From Burkholderiales bacterium (GTDB taxonomy: Bacteria > Pseudomonadota > Gammaproteobacteria > Burkholderiales > Casimicrobiaceae): a stretch of 58,484 bases of DNA. This document shows, one piece after another, positions 8,705-17,998 of this stretch (the stretch's first letter is position 1; the number at the start of each line of letters is the position of its first letter). The position numbers were made by a program, and so were the translations under genes. The notes beneath the pieces were generated by a model. That model was not told where the DNA came from, did no database searches, and worked only from the letters and a program-made list of their open reading frames with translations. The stretch is from the NCBI GenBank assembly GCA_025927765.1, contig JAICKU010000014.1, forward strand, positions 1-58,484. The letters run 5' to 3'.

Positions 8705-10393
8705 CTAGATATGTCTGCGGTGCTGCACGACGCGGAACCGGTTCGCGACATACGCGGCGTCGGTCAGCGCCGCATTCGCCGCGGGGTTCGCGCCCGTGCC
8801 GTGGAAATCCGAGAACGCCGCGGACTGATTGACGAAGACGCTGCCGGTGAGGTTGATTGACAGCGACACGCCCACGTCCTCCGCGACGTCGATCGCCTGC
8901 GCGATCACGTCGTCGCTCGTCGAATAGACCGACAGCGTCAATGCGCCATGGCCGGCCACCGCGTCGCGCGCGATCGCGAGGCTGTCGGTCGTGCCGTCGG
9001 TCGCGATGACGAACGCGATGGGGCCGAACCATTCGTTGAGGTACGTCGCGCGATCGCTGCGCTTCAGCTTCACGATCAGGGGCGTGCGGATCGTCGCATC
9101 GGGGTATTCGCCGTGCGTGACCGGGCGTGTGTCGAGCGCGATGTCGCCGAGCGCGCGCGCGGCTTCGAGCCTGCGCAGCACGCCGTCGTTCACCACGGCG
9201 CCCAGCACGTCGGCGGCGCGCGCATCGTCGGCAAGCAGCTTCTGCACGCCGTCGGCGAGCGCCTGCGCGAACGCGTCGAACGACACATGCCCGCTCTCGG
9301 TGTCGATGCCCTCCTTCGGCACGTACACGTTCTGCGGCGCCGTGCACATCTGGCCGGTATAGAGCGCGAGCGAGAACGCGAGGTTGCGGATGAGGCCCTT
9401 GAAATCGCCGGTGCTGTCGACGATCACCTGGTTCACGCCCGCCTTCTCCGTGTACACCTGCGCCTGCCGCGCGTGCTCTTCGAGCCAGCGGCCATTCGCG
9501 GTGCTGCCGGTGAAATCGACGATCTTGATCTCGGGGCGAAGCGCCAGCGACTGCGCAACGTCGTCGCCGGCGTCGTGCGCGACGAGCGTGACGACGTTCG
9601 GGTCGAAGCCCGCGTCGCGCAGCACGTCGCGCGCGATGCGCACCGTCATCGCCAGCGGCAGGATGGCATTCGGATGCGGCTTCACGATCACGGCGTTGCC
9701 GGTGGCGAGGCTCGCGAACAGGCCCGGGTAGCCGTTCCACGTCGGGAACGTGTTGCAGCCGATCACGAGCGCGACGCCGCGCGGCACGATGCGGAAGCGC
9801 TTTTCCATGCGTATTGGATCGCCCCTGCCCTGCGGCTTCTCCCAGGTCGCCCTGTCCGGGACGCGGCGCATCTGGTCCCATGCGTAGGCCACCGCCTCCA
9901 GCCCGCGATCCTGCGCGTGCGGGCCGCCCGCCTGGAACGCCATGACGAACGCCTGTCCGGTGGTGTGCATCACCGCGTTGGCGATCTCGAAGCTGGCCTT
10001 GTTGATGCGATCGAGGATCTCGAGGCACACTCCCACCCACGCCTCCGGGCCGGCCTTGCGCCACTGCGCCTGCGCGAGTTCCACCGACGCCATCAGGGCG
10101 TCGATGTCGGGCTTCGGATAGGTGATGCCGAGGCGTACGCCGTACGGCGAGCGTTCGCTGCCCACCTGCCCCACCGTGGCCGGCTGCGACAGCGGAAAGC
10201 GCGTGTTCGCCAGTCCATCGAACGCCGCCTTGCCGGCGGCCGCCGCGCCTTCACCGTAATTGCGCGGGCTCGGCGACTCCGGATACGGCGTCCAGTAGCC
10301 GCGCTGACCGATCGCGTCGACGGCCCGCTCGAGCGTGGTGCGATGGCGTTCGAAAAAGGGATGCGTCACGGCGGTCGCAGCTTCGTTGCCCAT
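8705..10393 (-). CDS. paaN: Phenylacetic acid degradation aldehyde dehydrogenase PaaN
   Basis: 562 residues of aldehyde-dehydrogenase fold only. The catalytic Cys is in LYTGQMCTAPQNVYVP and the GSTANGRW segment covers the cofactor-binding turn. Unlike PaaZ there is no C-terminal MaoC hydratase domain, so ring-opening hydrolysis of oxepin-CoA must come from another protein. That arrangement (PaaN/PacL type plus a separate hydratase) is known in many bacteria. The start MGNEAATAVTHPFFERH is a typical PaaN beginning. It lies 50 bases downstream of paaE and 6 bases before paaG. Confidence 0.9.
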   Translation of the reverse strand: MGNEAATAVTHPFFERHRTTLERAVDAIGQRGYWTPYPESPSPRNYGEGAAAAGKAAFDGLANTRFPLSQPATVGQVGSERSPYGVRLGITYPKPDIDALMASVELAQAQWRKAGPEAWVGVCLEILDRINKASFEIANAVMHTTGQAFVMAFQAGGPHAQDRGLEAVAYAWDQMRRVPDRATWEKPQGRGDPIRMEKRFRIVPRGVALVIGCNTFPTWNGYPGLFASLATGNAVIVKPHPNAILPLAMTVRIARDVLRDAGFDPNVVTLVAHDAGDDVAQSLALRPEIKIVDFTGSTANGRWLEEHARQAQVYTEKAGVNQVIVDSTGDFKGLIRNLAFSLALYTGQMCTAPQNVYVPKEGIDTESGHVSFDAFAQALADGVQKLLADDARAADVLGAVVNDGVLRRLEAARALGDIALDTRPVTHGEYPDATIRTPLIVKLKRSDRATYLNEWFGPIAFVIATDGTTDSLAIARDAVAGHGALTLSVYSTSDDVIAQAIDVAEDVGVSLSINLTGSVFVNQSAAFSDFHGTGANPAANAALTDAAYVANRFRVVQHRRHI

Positions 10394-10443
10394 GCGCTAA
10401 CTCTAGCACGCACGTCGCCCGCGGCGACGGCGCGAAAATCCGC

Positions 10444-11523
10444 TCAAGTCGCGCTCGTCCGGTCGAAGTCGAGGGTCACCTTGTCGGTGACCGGATAGCT
10501 CTGGCAGGCGAGCACGAATCCGCGCGCAACCTCGTAGTCCTCGAGCGCGAAATTCACGTCCATGTCGACCTCGCCTTCGACGAGCAGGCAGCGGCAGGTC
10601 GAGCATACGCCGCCCTTGCACGAGTACGGCAATTCGACGCCCTGCCGCAGACCCGCGTCGATCACGTTCTCGCGGCCCTTGTCCGCCGCGAACGTACGGC
10701 GCGCGCCATCGACGACCACGGTGATCTCGCATTGCGCGTTCGCGTCGACCGCCAGCGGGCGGACGACGTGCGTGTGCTTCGGAATGCTCGCCGCGAAGCG
10801 CTCGACGCGCACGCATTCGGGCGCGACGCCGTGGGCGATGAGCGACCCGCGTACTGCTTCCATCATCGCGTCGGGTCCGCAGAGGAACGCGGCATCGACG
10901 TCGTCAACGCGCACCCAGCGCTCGAACAGTGCGTCCGCCTTCGCGCGGTCGATGCGGCCGTGCAGAAGCTCGATGTCCTGCGCCTCGCGCGAGAGCACGT
11001 GCACGAGGTTGAAGCGGTCAAGGTATTGGTCCTTGAGCGCGGCGAGCGCATCGCGGAACATCACCGTCGACGACGCACGGTTGCCGTAGATCAGCGTGAA
11101 GCGCGTGCGCGCGTCGGCCGCGAGCGCGGTGGCCACGAGCGAAACGAGCGGCGTGATGCCGCTGCCCGCCGCGACGCCGAGGTAATGCCGCGGCTGCCCG
11201 TCGGAAGGCTGCAGCGTGAAATGACCCATCGGTGCCATGACGTCGATGCGATCCCCGCGTTGCAGCACCTCGTTCGCGAACGCCGAGAACGTGCCCCCGG
11301 GTGCGCGCTTGACGGCGATGCGCAGGGCGTCGCCCTCCGGCGCGCAGATCGAATACGAGCGTCGGAGGTCGGCGCCGCCGAGTTGCGTGCGAAGCGTCAG
11401 GTGCTGGCCCGCGGCGAAGCGAAACGCGTCGCGCAGATGTGCCGGCACGTCGAACGTGACGACGACCGCGTCGCGCGTGTCGCGCTCGATGCTCGCGATT
11501 CGAATCGAGTGAAACTTGCTCAA
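10444..11523 (-). CDS. paaE: Phenylacetyl-CoA epoxidase reductase PaaE
   Basis: 359 residues, full length. The FAD domain (DLRRSYSICAP), NAD domain (GVAAGSGITPLVSL) and C-terminal plant-type [2Fe-2S] ferredoxin (PYSCKGGVCSTCRC plus a distal Cys in LACQSYP) are in the usual order. It passes electrons from NADPH to the PaaABC epoxidase. The start appears to be TTG at 11523, placed where family members begin (SKFHS.RIA). In most genomes paaE follows paaD directly; here paaDCBA is nearly 10 kb away across a plus-strand block, so this is the first gene of a separated half-operon. Confidence 0.93.
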   Translation of the reverse strand: MSKFHSIRIASIERDTRDAVVVTFDVPAHLRDAFRFAAGQHLTLRTQLGGADLRRSYSICAPEGDALRIAVKRAPGGTFSAFANEVLQRGDRIDVMAPMGHFTLQPSDGQPRHYLGVAAGSGITPLVSLVATALAADARTRFTLIYGNRASSTVMFRDALAALKDQYLDRFNLVHVLSREAQDIELLHGRIDRAKADALFERWVRVDDVDAAFLCGPDAMMEAVRGSLIAHGVAPECVRVERFAASIPKHTHVVRPLAVDANAQCEITVVVDGARRTFAADKGRENVIDAGLRQGVELPYSCKGGVCSTCRCLLVEGEVDMDVNFALEDYEVARGFVLACQSYPVTDKVTLDFDRTSAT

Positions 11524-11631
11524 GCGTATAAGCGAGGCGACTGGTGTCAGCGAATGACGCAGGCGAATCGCCTCGCGTTCGTCTCAATAAGTCGAATGCG
11601 AAACACGCACGACGCGGAGCTTCAAATTAAC

Positions 11632-11661
11632 TTGACACTCCGCGGACGAGTGGAATATGTT
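11632..11661 (+). promoter_or_regulatory. Candidate sigma-70 promoter of the amidohydrolase/cus operon
   Basis: TTGACA at 11632-11637 matches the -35 consensus exactly. TATGTT at 11656-11661 follows after an 18-base spacer as -10. It reads toward the amidohydrolase gene at 12028, implying a leader of about 360 bases, in a locally AT-richer stretch. No copper-box palindrome of CueR/CusR type is evident to me. Confidence 0.5.
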
Positions 11662-11769
11662 GCCTCCCACAATTCGCATAATCCACACTGTAGCAAACGA
11701 ATTCGGCGAGCGATTCCAACGTCCCCACCTTCCCTGAAATCGATCAAGACCAGCACCGGGAGGAGCATC

Positions 11770-11862
11770 TTGAATTTCGAGCTTCAGCGCATTGCAGTAC
11801 TCGTGTTCGCAAGAACCGTCACGTCCTGTCCATCTGGCGGGTCAACGCCGCCGCATCATTAG
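11770..11862 (+). CDS. Possible 30-residue leader peptide
   Basis: A TTG codon at 11770 follows a good GGGAGGAG sequence (about 11759-11766) and opens a 30-codon frame ending TAG at 11862. It lies in the long leader between the promoter candidate and the amidohydrolase gene. The peptide ends SCPSGGSTPPHH, with one Cys and two terminal His. A translated leader peptide sensing metal is imaginable, but the frame may equally be chance. I recognise no family. Confidence 0.2.
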   Translation: MNFELQRIAVLVFARTVTSCPSGGSTPPHH

Positions 11863-12027
11863 CGCAGATTTGCGCGAACGAGTTTCGAGCCGCTCAGCGG
11901 ACGACGGCGCTCGGCCCACACCACGCCCTTTTTGATCGTCGCTTCTGCAGCACCGGGCGGTGACATGCCCGAGTTCGCGCTGCGCGGCCAGCCCGGCCAC
12001 GGCGACGTTAACGCAGAGGAGGAAGGC

Positions 12028-15000
12028 ATGAAAGCAGGGGAAGTTTCGTGTAGCGCAAGTCCCATCCCTCATCGACGCCGTCGCAGTCCCTCATTACCGA
12101 TTCGGCTGGCTTCGCTACTCGCGTGCGCGGCGCTCGCCGGTGGCGCGCACTACGTGCACGCGGCAGGCGCATCCACGCCGGTGCTCGGTCTTGCCGGTCC
12201 CGAGAACCAGAACGAGCTACCCGCGCCGTTCAAGGACATTGCCGTCGAGATGCATGAAGGTACGAACATGGCGGCCGTACCCTCACCCGACGGCACGAAG
12301 ATGGTCCTCTCGTTGCAGGGCGGGCTCTGGATCATCCCGGCGAACGGCGGAACGGCAACGAAGATCACGCCGTGGGACGTCGAAGCAACACAGCCCGCGT
12401 GGTCGCCCGACGGCCAGTGGATCGCGTTCCAGAACTACTCGACGGAAGCGAACTATGCGATCTGGGTCGTGAAGGCCGACGGTTCACAGATGCACGCGCT
12501 CACGAGCGGTCCCTTCGACGACCGCGAGCCGTCGTGGTATCCCGACTCGAGCAAAGTGATCTTCTCGTCCGACAGGAGCGACGACAAGCAGTACAAGATC
12601 TGGTCGGCAACGCTTGCCGGGCAACTTCAACAACTCACTCGCGGTAACGGCGCGGAGAGCAATCCCGTCGTTTCGCCCGACGGTACCAAGATTGCCTTCG
12701 TCGACAACAACAATACGATCTACACGATGCCGGCGGATCTGAGCGCTGCTCCGGCCGTGTTCGGAGCAGGCAGTTTCCCGCAGTGGACGCCGGACAGCGA
12801 GAACCTCGTTTACCAGAACGGCGGCAATCTCATCGTCAACGGCAACGCGGTCACCAGCGACGAGGACCTGTTCCCGTTCCCGGTGCAATACACCGGCACC
12901 GGGCGCTTCGTCTATACCGCGAGCGGGAAGATTCTTACGCGCGACGCCAATGGCGCCGGCGTTCAGAACATCGCGTTCAGCGCAACGCAGGTGCTGCGAC
13001 GGCCGACGATCACGCCCTCCATGAGCCGGCCGAGCCTTGGCCATACGGGCACGCAGCGCGTGAAAGGCATCAATGGCGCGGTCATCTCGCCCGACGGCAA
13101 GAGTATCGCGTTCGTCGCGCTGAACGACCTGTGGGTGATGAAGATCGGCCAGGCGCCGGTCCGGCTCACCAACGACATCGACCGCGACGTCGATCCGCGC
13201 TGGACTGCCGACGGCCGCTTCATCTATTGGTCCACCGACAAGAACAATGCGGGGAGCCTGGCGGTCGACAAGATCGACGTCGTCAACCATCAGCGCACGC
13301 GCGTGGCCGCCATCCCGAGCGTGTCGATGATCCAGCCGACGCTTTCGCCCACGGAGGATCGCTTCGCCTATTCCACCGGTTCGGGCTTCGTCGAGGTGAT
13401 GGACATCGCCACGCGCACGCGCACACCGCTCGTCGACCACCTATCGCCGCAGCCGCAGGTCAGTCGCCCGTTCTGGTCGAGCGACGGCACCAAGCTGATG
13501 TTCGTCGACAACGACCGCGTCAATCCGCGCTTCCGCGAGGGTTACAACAAGTTGCGCGTCGTGGACATCGCAACGAAGACCGCAACCTGGTACGCGGTTG
13601 GGCCGAAGCCCGCGACGATCTCGGATCGCACCGAGGGCGCGGCAGCGTGGGCGCCGGACGGAAAGAAGGTCGCGTTCATCAGCGAATCGGTCATCAAGCT
13701 GATGCCGACGAACCCGGATGGATCGCCGTCGGGCCCGGCCGTGCAGCTCACCAACGAAGTTGCCGACATGATCTCGTGGCAGGCCGACTCGCAGACGCTG
13801 ATGTACATGTCCGCGGGCAAGCTCAAGAAGATCAAGGTCGACGGAACGGGCCAGCAGGACGTCGCACTCGAGCTTACCTACAAGCCGGAAGCGCCGACGG
13901 GCAAGACGATCATCCATGCAGGCGCCGTCTGGGACGCGATCTCGCCGCAGCTCAAGCATGACGTCGACATCGTCATCAACGGCAACCGCATCACGTCGAT
14001 CGAGCCGCACAAGGAGCGCCCGCGCACGCCGAACACGACGTTCGTCGACGCGTCGCAGCAGACCGTGCTGCCCGGCTACTGGGATCCGCATTTCCATCCG
14101 CTGAACGTCTACCAGGGCAGCCAGTTCAACCTGGTGTGGGCGGCCATGTTCGCGTACGGGTTCACGTCGGTGCAGTCCGTCGCAGGTCCGATTTACGCGA
14201 GCACGGAGATCCGCGAGGCGCTTGATGCCGGCAACATGATCGGTCCGCGGCTCTACACGTCGACGCCGCTCATGGAAGGCAACCGCGTTTCGTACGACAT
14301 GTCACGCGCCGTGCCGAACGCCGAGGTCGCCGACCGCGAAATCAAGCGGTTCGAGGCCGTCGACATCGACTGGATCAAGACGTACGTGCGGGATCCGATT
14401 CCGGCGATGAGGAGGTTCGCGGCGGCAGCGCACAGGATGGGGGTTCCGAGCGGCACGCACCTTCTGTATCCGGGCTACTCGACGGGGATCCAAGGCCTCA
14501 CCCATCTCCAGGCGACGCAGCGCATGGGCTACGGCTGGGCGAAGTCGCCGAAGGGCATCGCTTACCAGGACGTGAACGCGCTCGTGGGTCCTGGCGACGT
14601 GCATCTGATGGAAACGCTCGGGTCGATCCGCATGGCCGCGAAGAGCCCGATCCTGCTGAGCGGCGACCGCTTCAACGTCCTGATGCCGATCCCGTACGTG
14701 ACGGGCCTGCTCGCGCAGAACCCGCCGACCGCGTCTCAACTGGCAACGATCAAGATCGCGACGGATGACGATGCGCGAGCGATCGAGGCGGGCGCGTTGT
14801 TCGCGATCGGCACCGACGTGCCTCTCAACCCGCCGGGCGTGCAGAACCACGCGAGCCTGATGGCGTTGGGTCTCAGCATGTCGAATCATCAGGCGCTGCA
14901 GGCGTTGACGATCAATGCGGCCAAGATGAGCTTCAAGGATCGTGACCTCGGGAGCATCGAGGTCGGCAAGCTCGCGGACCTCACGATTGTCGACGGCAAC

Positions 15001-15204
15001 CCGCTCGACGATCTCAAGTACGCGGCGGCCGTGCATTACGTCGTCAAGAATGGCTCCGTGTACACGCTCGACAAGATCATGGCGCCGTTCAAATCGCCGG
15101 TTCAGCTTGCAGCACGCCGCAAGGCACTCGTCGCTTTCGACCAGGCCTGCAAGGAAGACTCGAAGAAGTGCTTCACCGAAGCCCACGTTTCGGCGGGGGA
15201 CTGA
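12028..15204 (+). CDS. Periplasmic TolB-like propeller / amidohydrolase fusion protein
   Basis: 1058 residues. The start ATG 12028 follows a strong AGAGGAGGAAGG site and opens a signal peptide (basic n-region, then PIRLASLLACAALAGG). Residues about 50-630 are WD40/TolB-type beta-propeller repeats, with many SPDGTKI and WSPDG blades. Residues about 640-1030 are an amidohydrolase domain: metal motif HFH near residues 688-690, later SGTHLLYPG, GTDVP near Asp930 and the closing ADLTIVDGNPL block. Such fusions are predicted exported metal-dependent hydrolases, sometimes grouped with imidazolonepropionase-like enzymes or peptidases; the substrate is unknown. It is the first gene of the cus-type operon, 59 bases before cusC. 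Confidence 0.88.
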   Translation: MKAGEVSCSASPIPHRRRRSPSLPIRLASLLACAALAGGAHYVHAAGASTPVLGLAGPENQNELPAPFKDIAVEMHEGTNMAAVPSPDGTKMVLSLQGGLWIIPANGGTATKITPWDVEATQPAWSPDGQWIAFQNYSTEANYAIWVVKADGSQMHALTSGPFDDREPSWYPDSSKVIFSSDRSDDKQYKIWSATLAGQLQQLTRGNGAESNPVVSPDGTKIAFVDNNNTIYTMPADLSAAPAVFGAGSFPQWTPDSENLVYQNGGNLIVNGNAVTSDEDLFPFPVQYTGTGRFVYTASGKILTRDANGAGVQNIAFSATQVLRRPTITPSMSRPSLGHTGTQRVKGINGAVISPDGKSIAFVALNDLWVMKIGQAPVRLTNDIDRDVDPRWTADGRFIYWSTDKNNAGSLAVDKIDVVNHQRTRVAAIPSVSMIQPTLSPTEDRFAYSTGSGFVEVMDIATRTRTPLVDHLSPQPQVSRPFWSSDGTKLMFVDNDRVNPRFREGYNKLRVVDIATKTATWYAVGPKPATISDRTEGAAAWAPDGKKVAFISESVIKLMPTNPDGSPSGPAVQLTNEVADMISWQADSQTLMYMSAGKLKKIKVDGTGQQDVALELTYKPEAPTGKTIIHAGAVWDAISPQLKHDVDIVINGNRITSIEPHKERPRTPNTTFVDASQQTVLPGYWDPHFHPLNVYQGSQFNLVWAAMFAYGFTSVQSVAGPIYASTEIREALDAGNMIGPRLYTSTPLMEGNRVSYDMSRAVPNAEVADREIKRFEAVDIDWIKTYVRDPIPAMRRFAAAAHRMGVPSGTHLLYPGYSTGIQGLTHLQATQRMGYGWAKSPKGIAYQDVNALVGPGDVHLMETLGSIRMAAKSPILLSGDRFNVLMPIPYVTGLLAQNPPTASQLATIKIATDDDARAIEAGALFAIGTDVPLNPPGVQNHASLMALGLSMSNHQALQALTINAAKMSFKDRDLGSIEVGKLADLTIVDGNPLDDLKYAAAVHYVVKNGSVYTLDKIMAPFKSPVQLAARRKALVAFDQACKEDSKKCFTEAHVSAGD

Positions 15205-15263
15205 AGCGTCGAAACCGCATCCCGCGCCTGGGCAAGACTCGCCAGGCGCGGGACGCGCCCGTC

Positions 15264-16427
15264 ATGTACACCGGTTTTCAAGTCCACGTGAGCGCCGTGC
15301 GCAAGCTGCTGGCGCCGACGCTCGCGTCCTGTGCCGCGGCATTGATCGTCGGTCAAGCGATGGCGGCGCCCGCCCCGCTCACGCTTTCCGACGCGCAGCG
15401 ACTCGCCGTCGACCGCTCACCGCAGATTGCGGCGTTCGACGCGAGCATCGCCGCAGCGCGCAACATGTCGCTGAACGCCGAACGCCTGTTCGACGCGACG
15501 CTGCAGTTCGGTGCCGATTACCTTCCGATCGCTCGACAGCTCTCGGGTCCTGAAGCCAAGCAGGCGCTCGTGCAGCGCTACGGGCGCGAAGCCGACCGCG
15601 TCGATGCGCAGAAGATCGCCGCGAGCGTCGATGTCGCGCGCGAGACGGCGCTGGCGTGGCTCGACTGCCATTACACCCAGCGGATGACGCGCATTGCCGC
15701 CGAGCAGCTCAAGTTCGCGCGGATCGAGCTCGAAGGCGCCGAGCGCATGTATTGGGCGGGACGCACCAGCCAGGCAGAGTTCTATGCGGTCCGCAGCATG
15801 TTGGTGATGTTCGAGGACAAGTCGAGCGAGCTCGAACACGGCGAACGGGCAGCGCGCATTTTGCTCGAGCGGTGGGTCGGCGACCGCGGCGACGCGCCGC
15901 TCGCCCCGCTCCCGACGATCGATCGCATCCGCTTGACGGCGGCAGCCTTGGAGGGCGACCTGACACGCGAGCCGTCTGTCCTGCTCCTCGAGCGGCAGGC
16001 AGCGATCGCGGCGAGCGACGTGCGCGTTGCGCAGGCGAGCGGCCGATCCGAAGCCGAAATTGCGGCGACTGTCGCGAAGCGCGATACCTTGCGCGCGACG
16101 CGCGAGGAGAAGCTGCGTACCGAAGTGGCACAAACGAGGATCATGATCGACGAGTGGCAGCACGCACGCGATCGTCGCGACCGCTATGCGCGCGAGCTCG
16201 TACCGCTGGCGCGCGAACGGACGCTCGCGACGCTCGCCGCCTATCGCGGCGGCAAGGCGACCCTCATGGAAGTGCTGTCGGCGCGGCGCGCCGAGACCCA
16301 AGCGCAATTGCAGAGCGTCGAGGTGGAGCGTGAGGTGGCGCGAACGTGGGCGCGGCTCAACTTCGCACTTCCCGAAACCTTCGCGTCGACGCCACGCTCG
16401 GTGTCACTCCAGGAGCGTGGCGAATGA
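15264..16427 (+). CDS. cusC: TolC/CusC-type outer-membrane factor lacking expected beta-barrel segments
   Basis: 387 residues. A signal peptide (VRKLLAPTLASCAAALIVGQAMA) is followed by LTLSDAQRLAVDRSPQIAAFDA and, near the end, TLATLAAYRGGKATLMEVLSARR, both strong markers of CusC/CzcC-like outer-membrane efflux proteins in heavy-metal RND systems. Compared with the family layout I know, the stretches encoding the outer-membrane strands are absent or very short in both repeats: after FGADYLPI, and between VAQASGRSEAE and the second coiled coil. The start is taken as ATG 15264; GTG 15288 is possible. The position before cusB and cusA supports the role. Whether this version can still form a pore is doubtful. 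Confidence 0.75.
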   Translation: MYTGFQVHVSAVRKLLAPTLASCAAALIVGQAMAAPAPLTLSDAQRLAVDRSPQIAAFDASIAAARNMSLNAERLFDATLQFGADYLPIARQLSGPEAKQALVQRYGREADRVDAQKIAASVDVARETALAWLDCHYTQRMTRIAAEQLKFARIELEGAERMYWAGRTSQAEFYAVRSMLVMFEDKSSELEHGERAARILLERWVGDRGDAPLAPLPTIDRIRLTAAALEGDLTREPSVLLLERQAAIAASDVRVAQASGRSEAEIAATVAKRDTLRATREEKLRTEVAQTRIMIDEWQHARDRRDRYARELVPLARERTLATLAAYRGGKATLMEVLSARRAETQAQLQSVEVEREVARTWARLNFALPETFASTPRSVSLQERGE

Positions 16428-16488
16428 GCACGAAGGGCTGCCCCGAGGGCGAATCAGCCCCGCAACGCGTAGCGTGGAGGGTCGTCCC

Positions 16489-17994
16489 ATGAGCCGCCGA
16501 GCCTATGTGCTCGGCATCTGCGCGGCCGGGGCGCTCGCTGCCGTTGTCTACGTGGCGTTCGAAGCCGGCGTGCAGCGCGCGCGCCACGACGCGGCGCCTT
16601 CCGCGGCTTCGTCGATCGTGGCGACGGCATCCACCGCGGATCGAGTGGCGTCATCGGCACGGCAGGCGACTCCCGGCGACGCGACGACCGGCAGGCGCGT
16701 GCTGTATTGGCACGATCCCATGGTGCCGGGGCCGAAGTTCGACAAGCCGGGCAAGTCGCCTTTCATGGACATGCAGCTCGTGCCTGTATATGCCGACGAC
16801 GCTCCCCCGGCCGATGGCGTCCCCATCGATCCTCGGGTGCAACAGAGCCTCGGCATTCGCACCGCCCGGGCGGTCACCGGTTCGCTGTCGACAGCGATCT
16901 CCGTCGTCGGAAACGTCGCGTACAACGAACGGGACATCGTCGTCGTACAAGCGCGAAGCAATGGATTCGTCGAGAAGCTTTTCGTTCGCGCCGCGCTCGA
17001 TCCCGTGCGCAAGGGTCAACGGCTGGCCGAGCTCTATGTGCCGGAATGGATCGCGGCACAGGAGGAGTACCTCGAGGCGAAGCGACTGCGAACGGACGTC
17101 GACGCCCTCGCACTCGGTGGACTCGCAGACGCCGCGGCACAACGGATGCGACTCGCCGGCATGACGGAGGAGCTGATCCGCGAAGTCGACGCGAAGGGCG
17201 CCGTGCAGTCGCGGTTCACGGTCACCTCGCCGATCGACGGCGTCGTCGGCGAGCTTTCGGCGCGCGAAGGCATGACGATCGCCTCCGGCGCCCCCCTCTT
17301 TCGACTGAACGGTCTTGCCACGGTCTGGGTGAATGCCGAAGTGCCGGAAGCGGCGGCGGCCGGGTTGCGTCCGGGCATGAGCGTCGAAGCGCGGACACCG
17401 GCACTTGCCGGCGTGGTGTTCAAGGGACACGTCAGCGCCATCGTGCCCGAGGTGAATCCAGCGACGCGCACGCTCAAGGCTCGCGTCGAACTCGCCAATC
17501 CGGGCGGTCGCCTGGTCCCGGGCATGTTCGCCACCGTCGACTTGAAGACGGCACGGCGAAGCGACGCCGTGCTCGTTCCAAGCGAAGCCGTGATCCGCAC
17601 CGGGACGCGCGCGATCGTCATTCTCGCGCACGCCGGCGGTCGCTTTGCCCCGGTCGAGGTGAAGATCGGCGACGAAAGCGACGGGCGCACGGAGATCCGC
17701 GACGGTGTTCGCGCAGGCGACGAGGTTGTCGTCTCGGGGCAATTCCTCATCGACTCGGAAGCCAACCTTAAGTCCGCACTGAGAAGAATGGATGGCGCGC
17801 CTGAAACGGCCGGCGACGCGATGAAGGTTGCGCCCGCGGGCGAGCACGACCACGCGATGCACGCTCAGCATTCAGGCGGGCACGACCCTACGATGCACGC
17901 TCCGAATCCGGCTGACCACGACCCGATCCATGCGGCGCCAACCCCGGGCGCCCACGAACACGGCGCGCACAACCCGGCGCCTGCCGTCAGGTAA
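16489..17994 (+). CDS. cusB: CusB-type periplasmic adaptor with heavy-metal-binding domain and His-rich tail
   Basis: 501 residues. An N-terminal membrane anchor/signal is followed at about 72-100 by a heavy-metal-binding domain ([20 protein letters not shown]). The membrane-fusion-protein core comes next, with barrel-sandwich segments [16 protein letters not shown] and [15 protein letters not shown]. The C-terminus (from about 445) is rich in His and Met in repeated HDH/HDP/HEH units instead of the CusF-like domain often fused here. GGAGG at 16476 sets the start at ATG 16489. It would hand Cu(I)/Ag(I) to the RND pump. cusA starts five bases after the stop. Confidence 0.9.
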   Translation: MSRRAYVLGICAAGALAAVVYVAFEAGVQRARHDAAPSAASSIVATASTADRVASSARQATPGDATTGRRVLYWHDPMVPGPKFDKPGKSPFMDMQLVPVYADDAPPADGVPIDPRVQQSLGIRTARAVTGSLSTAISVVGNVAYNERDIVVVQARSNGFVEKLFVRAALDPVRKGQRLAELYVPEWIAAQEEYLEAKRLRTDVDALALGGLADAAAQRMRLAGMTEELIREVDAKGAVQSRFTVTSPIDGVVGELSAREGMTIASGAPLFRLNGLATVWVNAEVPEAAAAGLRPGMSVEARTPALAGVVFKGHVSAIVPEVNPATRTLKARVELANPGGRLVPGMFATVDLKTARRSDAVLVPSEAVIRTGTRAIVILAHAGGRFAPVEVKIGDESDGRTEIRDGVRAGDEVVVSGQFLIDSEANLKSALRRMDGAPETAGDAMKVAPAGEHDHAMHAQHSGGHDPTMHAPNPADHDPIHAAPTPGAHEHGAHNPAPAVR

Positions 17995-17998
17995 GCGC

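Larger units (their letters stand above)
11524..12027. other. 504-bp intergenic region between paaE and the copper-efflux operon
   Basis: This gap separates paaE (minus) from the amidohydrolase gene (plus). It is noticeably less GC-rich than its surroundings between about 11620 and 11770. It contains a strong plus-strand promoter candidate, a possible short leader reading frame, and a GCGCAGATTTGCGC imperfect palindrome near 11862. I see no insertion-sequence ends, tRNA or obvious direct repeats marking a junction. Confidence 0.6.

Noticed and set aside
11842-12072. Short minus-strand frames in the leader of the copper operon as a transposase remnant
   Set aside because: No catalytic motif, no terminal repeats and no ribosome-binding site; similarity to a mobile element could not be supported.
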